From assembly GCF_032854445.1 (NCBI RefSeq), contig NC_088302.1, forward strand, positions 9,791,338-9,855,337: a stretch of DNA of 64,000 bases. Direction: 5' to 3'. The notes below the pieces were generated by a model. It searched no databases and had not been told where the DNA came from. It worked only from the letters and a program-made list of their open reading frames with translations. The translations under genes were made by a program, and so were the position numbers. This DNA is from Liolophura sinensis (taxonomy: Eukaryota; Mollusca; Polyplacophora; Chitonida; Chitonidae). Every line of letters begins with the position of its first letter. Positions within the stretch are counted from its first letter, which is position 1. Shown piece after piece: positions 13,987 through 25,700 of this stretch.

Positions 13987-14160
13987 GTTGGGTCTGGCGA
14001 ACGGTCGCCGTTCAACCTTAGGCCAAGGTGAACTTCCTGTGCATGTTGAGCTGAGCCAATGACAGCGTTATGATCCTATGTATATCGGTGTCTATGGTTA
14101 TCGGGAATGGGGTTTGACAGGTCGTGAGTGCGCCGGACCGGATCGGCGGTTACCGAAAGC
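13987..14160 (-). promoter_or_regulatory. Candidate ELL promoter
   Basis: Directly upstream of the ELL ATG and locally CpG-rich. ACTTCCTG at 14032-14039 reads CAGGAAGT on the gene strand, an ETS core. CCAAT at 14056-14060 is a possible NF-Y site in reverse orientation. No TATA box is evident. The assignment is inference from position and motifs. Confidence 0.45.
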
Positions 14161-14340
14161 GGCAAACGCATAATAAAGAAAATCACTGACTGTCTGAAAG
14201 TGAAAAGTCCTAAGTAATAAACACAACTGAAGGCATACATGTATATAGGGGACTAACATATATTTTGCATGTACGTGTATATATCTATGTATATTTTCTA
14301 TGTTATGACGCTCACTTTTTACAGTCAAGCTTATCATCCA

Positions 14341-14470
14341 GTTCGGACCCTTTCTTTGACTCAGTCGGTGTGACTGGTATAAGAACTAGGTCGCGAGTTC
14401 GAATCCAGATCATTCCGGTTTGGCTGTGTCCCTAAACCAAGAGGTTTTCCAGGAAGGTATGGGCGAAACA
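14341..14470 (+). mobile_element. SINE family D, tRNA-like head
   Basis: A-box-like GACTCAGTCGGTGTGACTGG is followed by a B-box, GAGTTCGAATCC, then CATTCCGGTTTGGCTGTGTC. A similar arrangement (GTTCGAATCC, then CCCCGCTGGCTAGGGTGTCG) is at 19567-19700. Both appear to be tRNA-derived SINE heads. Confidence 0.5.
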
Positions 14471-17400
14471 CTTAAAAGTGAATCAAGTTCATTACTACGG
14501 AGTTTAACAGGCACCAAATATACATATATAGCCACCTATATACATTGGCCTGAATTTCACAGTCGGAGAAAGTTTGAATATAGTACATTAATTAAAACCT
14601 TTGTTAAAGCCCGTGTAATAATGTTGGTTTTGTAACATCCATATCCTTATGCATCACGTGATATAGATCATTGTAAGCGTACAAAATTTTGAGGAAAAAA
14701 GCAATAATGCTAATAATAGAAAAGGGCTCATATAGAGGCCCTTACATATATACATGTACTTTATATTTTGGCCTGATTATATATGATGTTAAAATGAGAC
14801 GAAAAATAAGTAAAGAAATGCTATGCGGGTTACACACATAGCATATGAATAGTAGATTAATTATCTCTGTTGTCATTTAATTATGTGTATGGGCTCCACG
14901 TCCACGGTGTCTAACTGAACCCAACATATGAGGGATACATGTATGGTAGACTTATAATTATTCCTCATGAAATTATATTTATAAAACAAGCGATTGCCAA
15001 TGAAGCGTGACTTTCTGGACAACTAGCTTTGTTATCCTCTCTCCACGATACGGTCTGCTTAGTTCGGAAAACAGCTTAACCACCACTATGATCGGTATAA
15101 GCTAGTCTGGTCTATTTAGGTGACTGAGAGGTTACAGGCTTAAATGTCGCGACCTCGGACAGAGTATAGCTCTACACAGATTAATTGTGAATAACAGTGC
15201 ATGACTATACACATATATAGGCAAATGCATTCAAGACGGCCTTTTTGTAGTGAAAGCATTTTTGACAAGTGTCGTACGTATAGGCCAACAGTTCGTATAT
15301 GCAGGGCTAATTTATTACGTCCACGCAGCGTTTGCAAATAAGCCACGACAGTCGCCATCTTCGCACCACGTGTTTGTTTCATTGATCCTGCATTCTGCCT
15401 ATTTAGTACGACTTGGGAAAGCTTCTCAAATCAGGTGTTTATTCCGATATATCTCAGTGCAAACTTAAGTTATAATAATGTTTGGGGTTTACTACTAAAA
15501 ACTATTTACTTCAATGAGCTTAATTCGTATGCAACATTTATAGATAACTGTGGCAATTTTTTTTCCCAGTATTATGTTTATTTTAATATTTTTAACAAAA
15601 AAGGAAGAAGTATTTTTGGCATCATATATGAATAAATAAATAAATAAATAAATATCGTCTGTCCATGTGAGTACATAAACAGATCCTCCAAACGAGAAAA
15701 CTGAATGGTCTCTTACGTGCAAGTTCTTTTGCTCTTTTAAATCTGATATGATATATACAGCTTTAACAATGTTAAATACAACATTTTGGTAATGGTGAAG
15801 GATGGAAATAATTTTCTGAACCGACACAATTTTCTAAGCGTTAGCAATGTATGATGTCCTTTACAGCAAGCTTAAACATTTTATAATCTGAGACTGTCCA
15901 ATGTCACATTAACGCATCTGGGTAATTTGCAATAAATGTTAAAAATCTTGTGATCTAAAATTATGTTGAACAACTTAATTTTGCTGAAGATCACAACGCG
16001 GTGTAACATTTTAAAATGTTGGCACTCACATCTTGCAACATGTAACACGCTGCGTCAGTTGAACACATTGGAAATGCTAACAATTCAGCCTTTGTGGCTT
16101 TAGAGATTGTCTTCAGAAATTATTATCTCTGCATGCGGGCCTATAAGGTGTAATCTGATTTTAATGTTTTTGCAACACGTATGAATAATTTTTCACTTAT
16201 ACAACCACGGGTATAGGTAAAGTTATGCATGACTGTATAGTGCCCGAAGTACCTAAACCATCGCCCTCGAAAAAAACGGACAAGGTTATATAAAGAGCCT
16301 TGATATTCAAGTTTAAAAGAACATGAGTACGACTTCACACGTAGATAATTAAAAAGAAAAGATAAAAGCTGATCCAGATTCAAGAATGTATACATAGACC
16401 TAGGTATGTAGGCTATATGGTCAACAGAATCGCACATACAAAACGGAAAGACGACCTGCCAGAGATGCACGTGAATGGGATGATGCACCCATCGTATATA
16501 GCTTATATCTGTAACTGGTCCATATACACATGTCAGTAATTCGACTTCGTTTAAGAGCTTTTTTTGAATATGCACAAGAAGTGTAATGCCATAGGATTCA
16601 GGCGAATACATATCTATGATATATAGCTAGCACTAAATACCAATCAACACTAATTGGCCTTTTTTTTTTCAAGACAACCGTCTCTTCTTGAAATCTTCAC
16701 CTTGCAGTAAATATAGGTGTGAGCACCATCTTTCAAGTTTACCGTAAGCTTTATACGTTGCTGCTAAGTTATTACAGATGAATAAGTTATTCTAGCTAGA
16801 TGTGTAAACATGTAATTTAATGTGTTGATTTGCCTATTATATTTCCAGCAGAAAGTCGTTCTCAGTTTGACAGGACTACTGCTAAAGGGGTGTAACCCTG
16901 GCGTCTTTTTACGTTTATCTGTTAACAGGGTTGTCGTTCTTTAAACGCATTGCCCATGAAGCCTCATGGTGTCCTCTGCTATGTAATAAAATATTTATCA
17001 TGGTTTATACCATTGCAAGAAAAACTAATGATGTGTAACTGCTATAAATGCTATACCTTATACTTTGAATGATTGATCAGACAGTCCTATAGTTTCAGAA
17101 AGTTCCAAAAATGTTTTGTAAAGCTAGGGTGCCCCGTATAGGGAGACAATTAAAGGCTTGTTTTATGCCCTTAGTTTGGACTGGACAAATATAACAGTGT
17201 CGGGTTTGGATCTCCAGATGAACAGATGAATGGAATGTTCAAGGTCCATTATCAGTAGCTTAAAGATAATGGGACCGGCTTAAAACAGGACATGCATAAT
17301 TAGGTTCAAACCCTGCCTTGGACAGGGATTTTGCTTATTTTTCCGCTTTTGTTTGACATGGTGCCTTGGTAAAGTTTAACTTGTTTTCCAGCAATTTCGT

Positions 17401-18195
17401 CTCATACACGACTCATTATTGGAGTGAAAACTGACGTCTATTAACTCCTCCGGAAGGCATCTTATCCTCCAGCTCCCAGCAAATCTCAGTGCAGTATTTG
17501 CCCTATTTAATGGCATATTTTCAGCAAGGCGATAATACTAAACAAACGATGCTAATGTTCCCAAAGGACGTAGAATATAAATATCGAGTTTACCTAGGTT
17601 TTTATCAATGCTGGATAGGAATTCCCCTTGCGATTTTTGTGATGTTACAGCTTCCCGTTCAGATTGCATCTACATTTTAGCAAAGAAATTTTCAATATTT
17701 TCAAGTTAAGGGCTCCGTAAATCTGTTTGTATCTACTTTAATTGGTCGTAAAAGGCTTTTAGAAAATCGGGGCTTCCGGGGTCTGGACGGGCCCTGGATC
17801 CTCGCCTATAATTGACTGGGATAGTCGTTCCGCTTGCCTCTGTACGACCTCATCACCTCTCCACCTCGTTGCATGCAGACCTGATTACCTCGGGTTAACC
17901 TATGATAAAAATTGTTCAGGTTATCCGCTTGCGCTATTAGAGTAAATATTTCGCAACTCACATAGTGCGAATCGGCACTCCAACGGAAACTAAGTAAAAA
18001 CATGTAAAGTATGGAAGCCATCCGAAAACTAATTCGAGCCAAAATGTGCAGGACAGACCCTCCTCATCACAACCTTAAGGATGGATATTTTTCTCTCTTT
18101 AAAACAGGTTCAAACTCGCGTACAGCTATGTAGGGTCAAAGAGCTCCCGGGACCTTGACCTCGGCGGCTTCCTACGTACCAGCACGATGTACCGG

Positions 18196-18204
18196 TATAT
18201 ATAT

Positions 18205-18255
<51 letters not shown>
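18196..18255. repeat. (TA)n microsatellite
   Basis: About 30 TA units with one ATAATA interruption. Confidence 0.95.
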
Positions 18256-18258
<3 letters not shown>

Positions 18259-18440
18259 CAACGATACGTCTACTAAATGACATACGTGTGCATAAACTGT
18301 ATGGTTTAAATATGACTCAGTTGTGTTGACTTCATTAGCTTGCTGGATTCAACGTTTTAAGGTCGTCAGAGCTTTACTTAACACAACACACAGGTATATA
18401 TACAAATACACAAGAGGTGTACAGTTGTTGACAGTGTTCA

Positions 18441-18693
18441 CTTATTTGTTTATTTATTTATTTGATTGGTGCTTTACACCGTACCGATACTCAGGAATAT
18501 TTTACTTAAATGACGGTGGGTCAGTATTACGATGGTAGAGCCAGGTGAAAACCCCAGGTGGCTGGAAGACCTTCCCACGTACGGCCGCAGAGCCAACATG
18601 AGCTGGGATTGAACTCACGGTGACCGCATTGGTGAGAGGCTCCTGTTTCATTATACCGCGCCGGCGTGCAAATCCTCTCGGCCATGGAGCCCC
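18441..18693 (-). mobile_element. SINE family A, near full length
   Basis: A (TTTA)n tail and GATTGGTGCTTTACACCGTA lie at the left. ACCTTCCCACGTACGGCCGC follows, then the reversed head (GAGCTGGGATTGAACTCACG, TCTCGGCCATGGAGCCCC). The orientation is minus. Confidence 0.88.
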
Positions 18694-19566
18694 AATTGTC
18701 CAGTTATAAAGGTATTACAACATAGTACACAGGCTTGTACATATAGAAAATGTTTCCACGTGACATGTACAGGTATTTAAACGACATATTCGCTCTGGGT
18801 AGCGTATTCAGCCAATCACAGTCTTCAGTTTCCAATTACTTATTCCTGTAGAAAAACTTTTCACATGTAGACCTGCTGGGCGGGGCCTGGAAGGCATTTT
18901 GCTCGCTTTCACTTCACTCCGCCCCGTCATAATCGTGAAGATGTTACATATTGAACTCTATTCAATACAAGGAAATATTGTGAATGGTCCATTTTTGAGA
19001 GATATACATACGGCAGAGTTTAAACGACGAAAACGATAAACCTGGATATTGACAAAATGTCCGAATCGACTATAGAACAACTTCATCAGTACATTAAAGT
19101 TCTGCATTCCGGTGTCGTCATTTGGCTGTTGACTTCTACAACAATTAAAGCACTGTTGTCTGTATGCATGGCTTTGGTATCGTGGCCATGCACTCAGCGG
19201 AGTACCGATAAATGGGGCATGTCACAAAGGCGAGTGGCATCACTATATACTCTGGATGTAAACTATCTAGCCGGGGTCTTGTCATCTCCCAGGCGACATT
19301 GATTTGTCTCGAAGTCAAAGTGTAGTTTTATTCAACATAATTTGTGTTCGGTGCAATGACAATGAACAGCACATATGCGACTTACACACATTGCCGCAAA
19401 TCAAGCACAGGTCAGAATAAGAGCTGGAACGTGTTTTACGAAACATTTTCAGTGCGAGGAGATGCGTCACCATGGTAATTGCGATTGGCGGTGTGTTGCG
19501 AAAGCTTTGTAAAACGGGCCCCTGGTAAGCAGGTAAAATTATCTTTTTCCAGTGTGTGATTCAGAT

Positions 19567-19700
19567 GTAAGGGCCCTCACTCGCCCTATCGCTTGGCATC
19601 ATGAAGACTCTGTGATATCGTGTTCGAATCCTGTATGTCCCCGCTGGCTAGGGTGTCGTTTTGTACGGCTTTTGTTTGCCTATATAGGAGCAGTGATGTA
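19567..19700 (+). mobile_element. SINE family D, tRNA-like head
   Basis: GCTTGGCATC, TCGTGTTCGAATCCTG (B-box) and GCTGGCTAGGGTGTCG occur in the same order as in the element at 14341. The 3' extent is unclear. Confidence 0.45.
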
Positions 19701-20039
19701 CGTTTCTGTACAAACCTAACGCTATGACTGCACTATTCTAGAAATAGCGTAGATATATAAACATGCACAAGAATGATTCATGTGTAATACGAGAAATATC
19801 TTTAATCATATTTATACATCGTTTACTACCAACTATGGAAAATTTATTTAAGCTATTTCTGGCTGTATGTCACCTGGAAATATAATTGTGAATTCTAAAT
19901 ACAATTTATAAATCTATAAATATAGATATAGAGGACATGGGGCTTTGCAAGCTAAGTGAGTTCGAATAAGCAAAAAGCTTGTATTAATCTCACTATACCA
20001 GTGAAAAGATAGTATCATTTTCACTATGTATGAATCAAT

Positions 20040-20480
20040 AATCTTACTTCGAATAGAAAGCCAATTCGTATCTCACTACAAACAATAAAATGGAATTCAC
20101 CGCTAATAAAAAAAAAGAATGTCACCATTAAAAAGCAAACACGAATTTCACTGGCAATGGAAGTAAAAACGGATCTCACTTCCAACAAAACACCAACACG
20201 AATCTAACCTCCAATAAAAGTCAAAACTAATATCTCCTATGATAAAAAGCCAAAACCAGCTTATATTTCCTCACAAGGCCAACACGAATCTAACTACAAG
20301 TGTCATTATAATAATCCAAATGCCAATTTCATCACACACAACATGCCAACGCGAATCTCCATGGAAGTAAAAAGCCAGCACGAAACCCTCTGCTAATGAA
20401 AAATCAATCTATCGCAATTCCCCCCCCCCCGAAAAAAGAGCAATGTGAACGTAATACCAGTGAAATGCCATACGAATCTT
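20040..20480. repeat. Degenerate tandem array
   Basis: Variants of AAAAAGCCAACACGAATCTC recur roughly every 35-45 bp (for example CCAATTCGTATCTCACT, CCAACACGAATCTAAC, CCAACGCGAATCTCC, CCAGCACGAAACC), separated by AATAAAA or AATGGAAGTAAAA. The array lies just past the 3' end of the receptor ORF and may be in its 3' UTR. Confidence 0.7.
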
Positions 20481-20667
20481 TAATTCTAGCAGCGATACCA
20501 AAAACTCACCTATATAACGAAAACTTTTCTATATGGTTATATGCGTAGCGTATAGCTGTTCTGAAGATTTATACAGAATTTATGTCTGTTTTATACACAG
20601 GCCCTGCATGTGAACATGTTAATGGCGTATATATGAAGTCGTTATAAGACATGGTAAAACAAATCAC

Positions 20668-21675
20668 CTATGATCGGAAACAGTTTGTTATATCACGACT
20701 CCATGTTTTTCTGCACTGACAAAAACCCTCCTTTAATACTTTACTAAAAAACACAGATATACCTACAAGAAAATTAATCCCATAAAACACAGTGGAAAGC
20801 GTCCTGTTTACCCAAGACATTGTTGCGTCAGAAAAGACGCTTTGATGGAGAAGGAACAGAAGTCCAGTGTGGCATACAGAGCAGACGAAACTTATTGTGA
20901 GAACAATGCAGTTTATCATACATGTCACATACTCAGGGCGAGCTCTTAAAGATGGTACCACCGCCCGGCTGACCGACTCAATCCGACGTCGATGAACCAT
21001 AGCTAGATACAGAGTACGGGCTAATATTCCACACATACCAATCGTAGCAGGAGCCGCGATTGCGCAATCCACAAAATAAAATGCGGAATTGGGTATAGAG
21101 CTAAACGTGCAATCGTCTGGATTGTCTGACGGTGTTTCGCTCCCAGACACAAAGCCTAGTAAACAGCCTAGAATAATAACAATGTCCATGGTCCAAATTC
21201 CGACCAGAAAAATGCAGATGGTTTTTCTTGAAAAAGATGTCTGGATGAAAGGTTTTTCCACTACCAGTAATGACAAGATGCCGTGGCACAGGTTTGCTAA
21301 GTAATTGACCGATATAGCGATCAGCTGGAATGTTTCAGTAGCCAGACAGGCTACACGATCGTCTCTAAACACTGAGAAAAATGGACGAAACGCTTGCAGG
21401 TAGAGAGCTATTGAACAGGCCATCCCAGATATGCAGGTGTTTGTTGCAGTAACTTTAAGCGGTTCGCTCAGTTTTGAGTACAGTATTGCACCAGTCAAAC
21501 CTGGATACTGTATCATCAGAAGAGTGGCGATGACTCCGGCAATGACAGTCAGAGCGTAATCCCTACCAGTGGGGAACGTCGAGCCGTCACTTCCCTCATA
21601 TGTTTCGTTCCACAGGGTAATGTTTAAGTCTCGATAATCGAATGAGGTAGCAAATTCCATGGCGCTGGCGACCAT
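20668..21675 (-). CDS. Orphan seven-helix (class A GPCR-like) receptor, single exon
   Basis: An uninterrupted 335-codon ORF, by far the longest in the window. Hydrophobic segments fit seven membrane helices at about residues 39-66, 75-97, 108-140, 152-176, 198-225, 248-277 and 287-312. The extracellular N-terminus has sequons at N18 (NIT) and N23 (NET). C110 at the start of helix 3 and C189 in the second extracellular loop could form the usual class A disulfide. W161 in helix 4 and P209 in helix 5 also fit. DRY is replaced by VVEKPF after helix 3, and NPxxY is not present in helix 7 (YGINFLVGISVFF). A cluster of R/H residues (MVHRRR) follows helix 5, as expected for an intracellular loop. No ligand can be inferred. 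The start is the first ATG, followed by another at residue 6. It may be one member of a lineage-specific intronless receptor family, or a divergent gene with an unseen 5' exon. Confidence 0.78.
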   Translation of the reverse strand: MVASAMEFATSFDYRDLNITLWNETYEGSDGSTFPTGRDYALTVIAGVIATLLMIQYPGLTGAILYSKLSEPLKVTATNTCISGMACSIALYLQAFRPFFSVFRDDRVACLATETFQLIAISVNYLANLCHGILSLLVVEKPFIQTSFSRKTICIFLVGIWTMDIVIILGCLLGFVSGSETPSDNPDDCTFSSIPNSAFYFVDCAIAAPATIGMCGILARTLYLAMVHRRRIESVSRAVVPSLRARPEYVTCMINCIVLTISFVCSVCHTGLLFLLHQSVFSDATMSWVNRTLSTVFYGINFLVGISVFFSKVLKEGFCQCRKTWSRDITNCFRS

Positions 21676-22628
21676 ACAGGTACTATAAACGGATAATCTT
21701 GAATGGAAGTCTATAAAGGTTCAAAGATCACTAAATCTACACTCAAGCACGTATATTATGTACTGCACTAAGAACATTACTGTCGTCGGCTTTGTCTTCT
21801 GCAAAGTGTAGCAAGTGTAGCGCCTAGAGTATTGCCTTCGACACCCATTCCAATCTTACACACTATGTACTTCGTTTTCCCAGTGTGTGTAGTGTTCCTG
21901 TAGAAAGCTTATCTGTTTCACTTCTTAGGCGCGTCGTCACCAGAGGGTATTTTTGCAATCAGTTCTGCATATATCAAACTTCCTAAAAATCGTGACCGTT
22001 TCTTGTCAAACAACGACACTGTCCTATCCCCAGCAACTGTGGGATGAAATAATCATATCGCTATAGAGACAGAATAATCCATATTTATACAATCCTGTTA
22101 ATGGTCGATGTACAGAGGTTTTTATCTCAGTCACAGCGATTGGAGGTGAGAGAGTACGCTCACGCTTAATCGTTGGTAAACACACAATAAATGAATGTTA
22201 AGTTATCTTGTATACACCAACCGTCCGTTCAAACATGAACCTCTTTAACTTAGTAGTATAACCATATGTCCACCATTTGAATTTACAGCCTTCAAGCAAT
22301 GGCAGTACATTGGCAGTGTAATAAGGGGAGGAAGGTGTATTGTGTACACCAATAAACTTTATCATCATACCAGTAAATTTATGGTCGTATGTAGTCGTGA
22401 TGGTGTCGTAATATCGTGGTGTTCGTGAACATCCGTATATGCAAATATGTTGTGGAAATGTCCACGATTGTAGATGTTTTACGTGAATGCACATGACATA
22501 ACACGACACCGAGACAAAGACTATATACACCAGCCACGATGACTCGTGTCGTCACCCTCGTAGACATTTTTCGGGCGAGTTTTAAGTTTGGACACGACAC
22601 AAAGGAGCTGATAACAGCGGACTTTAAA

Positions 22629-22860
22629 AAACCAGGAACCCATTCCACAGAGAAATTTCTGACTTAAGTCAAATCTGAAATACAATCCTAATATTTTTCG
22701 TCTTCAGAAAATAAAAAGTTTGTCCACCTTATCAATGTTATCTTCAGACAAATACGATCCATTTTTCAATGTTCTGTTCCAAAAGCTAAGCTTTGTGGAG
22801 AAGTTTAGAATTTTGAATTAAGTCAGAAATGGCTTTGTTATATAGGCTCCTGGTCCCATG
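22629..22860. mobile_element. MITE-like element with terminal inverted repeats
   Basis: The left end reads ACCAGGAACCCATTCCACAG, then AATTTCTGACTTAAGTCAAA. The right end is GAATTAAGTCAGAAATGGCT, then GCTCCTGGTCCC. Reverse-complemented, the right end gives GGGACCAGGAGCC and GCCATTTCTGACTTAATTC, which aligns with the left end over about 40 bp. There is no ORF inside. This is consistent with a short non-autonomous DNA element. Confidence 0.72.
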
Positions 22861-23756
22861 ATCACAATGCTGTAACAGACTCGTGGCAGATCGTGGTAAT
22901 TCGTGATACTTCTTAATTGCTACAGTCATGGCAAGTCGTGACATCTCGTTCCAGTGTCGTGTTTTTTCTTACCAGTGTCATGGCTGTTTGTGTTGGTATA
23001 TCGTACCAATATCTTGGCAAGCAGTTCTGCCGTCGGACAGATTTCGTGACACATTTGTAGTCGTGACGGAATTTTGCGTGAGACATAAACTGGCGGAGTA
23101 AATATTCTATGACTGAATATTGCAAATCAGTATAAAAACAGTTTATATCTTGTCCTAAAGTTATTTTGAATAATCGCATACTGATTCCTAACAAATTAAG
23201 TTTAAGGCATGTTTGCCAAAAATATTTTGACGGACACACGCCTACTGTTTATGGATATTTTAGTTTCAGCAACTTAAAGGAACCGTAAAGCGGAGAATCA
23301 GCCCCAGAGATGTACGATAAAAAGGTACAAATTTCAAAATCCCTTTACAGTTCTGTAAATTTCAAAGTCAGAAGTATAAAACTTGGTCGAATCACCCGTA
23401 AAAGTTATATGGCCATAAAAGAAATGGTTGCTTAGTAATAACCCGCCAAGCATTCTCGATCAAAAATGAACGAAAAGAATGGATACTTGTTCAGTTGTGG
23501 TATTACGTAACGTCTCTCAACTATAGCCTAATTATGCGTGAACCCGTGTTGAGAGCACGGGCGTGGTCCTCTAGCTATGTCATTAACTGCGAGTTCGTTA
23601 ATTTTTTCATAAAGTTACATTTGTGGTGCAGTGATTTTCTCCACTCTACGGTGTCCGATGCAGAAAGAAGATATTTCAATGCGACCAGAGCAGTCTTCCA
23701 TTTTTCAACTTTATGACTTATACTTTGCTTCAAGTGCATGTTTGGAGCTTTATATT

Positions 23757-23997
23757 TGTTTACTTATTTATTTGCTTGGTGTTTTACGCCGTACTTAAGA
23801 ATATTTCACATATACGACGGTGGCCAGCATTATGGTGTGAGGAATCCCGGCAGAGCCGGGGGGAAACCCACGACCATCCGCAGGTTGCTGCCAGATCTTC
23901 AGCAACCTGGACTTGAACTCACAGCGACCGCATTGGTGAGAGGCTTCTGGGCCATTACGCTGTGCTAGCGCGCTAACTCACTGAGCCACGGAGGCCC
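23757..23997 (-). mobile_element. SINE family A with 9-bp target-site duplication
   Basis: Complete from the (TTTA)n-like tail and TTGGTGTTTTACGCCGTACT to the reversed head (GACTTGAACTCACAGCGACC, GCTAACTCACTGAGCCACGG, AGGCCC). AGCTTTATA flanks it at 23746-23754 and again at 24002-24010, a plausible target-site duplication. Confidence 0.9.
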
Positions 23998-24186
23998 ATA
24001 AAGCTTTATAAACCGCATGCTTGCCATATAACAAGGAAAAGAAGAGTAAAACAGAACTGAAAACGAAGTAGCCTCACGAGTGTGTCAGCAGATGTCACTC
24101 ACAGCTATCGTCAGTTTCTCTTCTTGAGGTGCACACTTTCTTGCAATGGGACCGATTCCCCGCCTTACCATACCAAGTCCTTTTGT

Positions 24187-24448
24187 TTATTTACTTATTT
24201 ATTTATTTGATTGGTGTTTTACGCCGTACTCAAGAATATTTCACTTATACGACGGCGGCCAGCATTTTGGTGGGCGGAAACCGGACAGAGACCGGGGGAA
24301 ACCCACGACCATCCGCAGGTTGCTGACAGACCTTCTCACTTATGGCTGGAGAATAAGCCAGCATGAGCTGGACTTGAACTCACAGCGACCGCATTAGTGA
24401 TAGGCTCAAGGGTCATTACGCTGCGCTGGCGCGCTAACCAGCTGAGCC
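24187..24448 (-). mobile_element. SINE family A with perfect 15-bp target-site duplication
   Basis: A full-length minus-strand copy running from a (TTTA)n tail and GATTGGTGTTTTACGCCGTA to the reversed tRNA head (GCGCTAACCAGCTGAGCC). ACCAAGTCCTTTTGT occurs immediately before (24172-24186) and immediately after (24449-24463) the element. This fixes both boundaries and shows target-primed insertion. Confidence 0.95.
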
Positions 24449-25261
24449 ACCAAGTCCTTTTGTACCTTTGACATGCTGTACTTTCAAGCGTATATATAGC
24501 TACATGTTTATATACACATATACAAGTAGATTTAAAATGGTTAATTATATTGTTACCTGTATAGAGGTCTGCACACATGTCAAAGATAAAAAGATTGCCT
24601 CTAAAAGCAATGCGGGATCGTTTCATTTCTACTGTAAGGCAATCAGCACCGATTCTGCTCTCCTTGAAAAAAACAAAGAGCATTTTTAACCATCAAACTT
24701 AAGCTTAAATGGACTTAAATGAATGGAGATAGAGTGCAATCTGTATTGAGTCCATTTTATATGGTTATATGTAGGCCTAATGGCGATGTCATTCCTAGGA
24801 TTTTAGCCGACGGCACACATATCCTAATTTAGCGAAAATGGAAGATTCCATTAACGTTTAATCTCACAGGTAAACATAATGCAGATGTAATCGACTAATG
24901 GGTATTTTGTACCTGTACGATCGAAGCCGGCCCATAAAAATAGATCAACAGATCTTGGCATTAGAACTCCTCGATCTAGTATATATATGCATATAAAGAC
25001 ACAAGTAACGTGATAAATGACATATTGTGTTTAACTCAGTGTCAGTTCCATTATTACTTCAGGTTACAGATCTATGTTTAAGTTTCGCGCTGCTTTGTTA
25101 ATTTTTAAGTACATATGTTATATTCAATAATTTGACATTTTCCAGATTAGCTTTGAATTCAAACGTGGTGTAACTAGTCGTAACTCACTCATTGGTTTAC
25201 GTATGCATTTTGCCCTCCAACTTTACATACATGTGTATACCAAAGACTTTTGGTAAAAATG

Positions 25262-25500
25262 GTACACCATGGTCGCTTGGTGCTCAGCACTGAGAGGTTA
25301 AAGCTGGGATTAGGCCTAAGATAGCCGTCTATCTTAATCTCAGGTGAAAGCAAGAAAACAGGACAGGATGACCCTAGTCCTCAGTATAATGTGACTGCGA
25401 AGGGTGGCATGTCTGGTGTTTTCGGCATGATCCTTCGCTCATTGGCGGCGACACTTTGGCGACATGGACTCACCTACCACAAGAAGACACAGTATATATA
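25262..25500 (+). mobile_element. SINE family C, plus
   Basis: GGTCGCTTGGTGCTCAGCAC, GTCCTCAGTATAATGTGACT, GGTGGCATGTCTGGTGTTTT, ACTTTGGCGACATGGACT and AAGAAGACACAGTATATATA form the same block order as the reverse copy at 1304-1531. Confidence 0.68.
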
Positions 25501-25559
25501 TATATATGCGCACGCACCTATTACCTCCTCGTTATGGAAGCTGACAGAAGCCGTCTTGC

Positions 25560-25700
25560 TTCCTCGCTATTTCTAATACAGGGCGAGGCAGCGATGCGAG
25601 GTAACGAAGTAGGGCGGTAGCGATGCGAGACAGCGAGGTAGCCATATTAGACAGCTAAGTAGATTAACTTTGCACAGAGCGCGATAGCGAGGCAGCGGGC
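25560..25700. repeat. GC-rich degenerate tandem tract
   Basis: Repeated octamer-like words GCGAGGCA, GCGATGCGAG, GGTAACGAAGTAG, GCGGTAGCGATGCGAG and GCGATAGCGAGGCAGCG. It contrasts with the AT-rich flanks. No ORF runs through it. Confidence 0.65.

Larger units (their letters stand above)
13987..20667. other. Intergenic between ELL and the receptor gene
   Basis: No convincing exon. It holds two family D SINE-like copies (14341-14470, 19567-19700), a family A SINE (18441-18693), a TA microsatellite (18196-18255) and a degenerate tandem array (20040-20480). The longest ORF, 16141-16611 minus, has no recognisable domain and is about the length expected by chance. Confidence 0.6.

Noticed and set aside
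16141-16611. 156-codon minus-strand ORF
   Set aside because: No domain, signal or repeat structure that I recognise, and codon content looks like the surrounding AT-rich DNA. One ORF of this length is expected by chance in 64 kb.
23738-24397. ORFs encoding FYLFDWCFTPYSRIFHLYDG-like peptides
   Set aside because: They are translations of family A SINE copies (also at 8866 and 18323), which explains why similar peptides recur.
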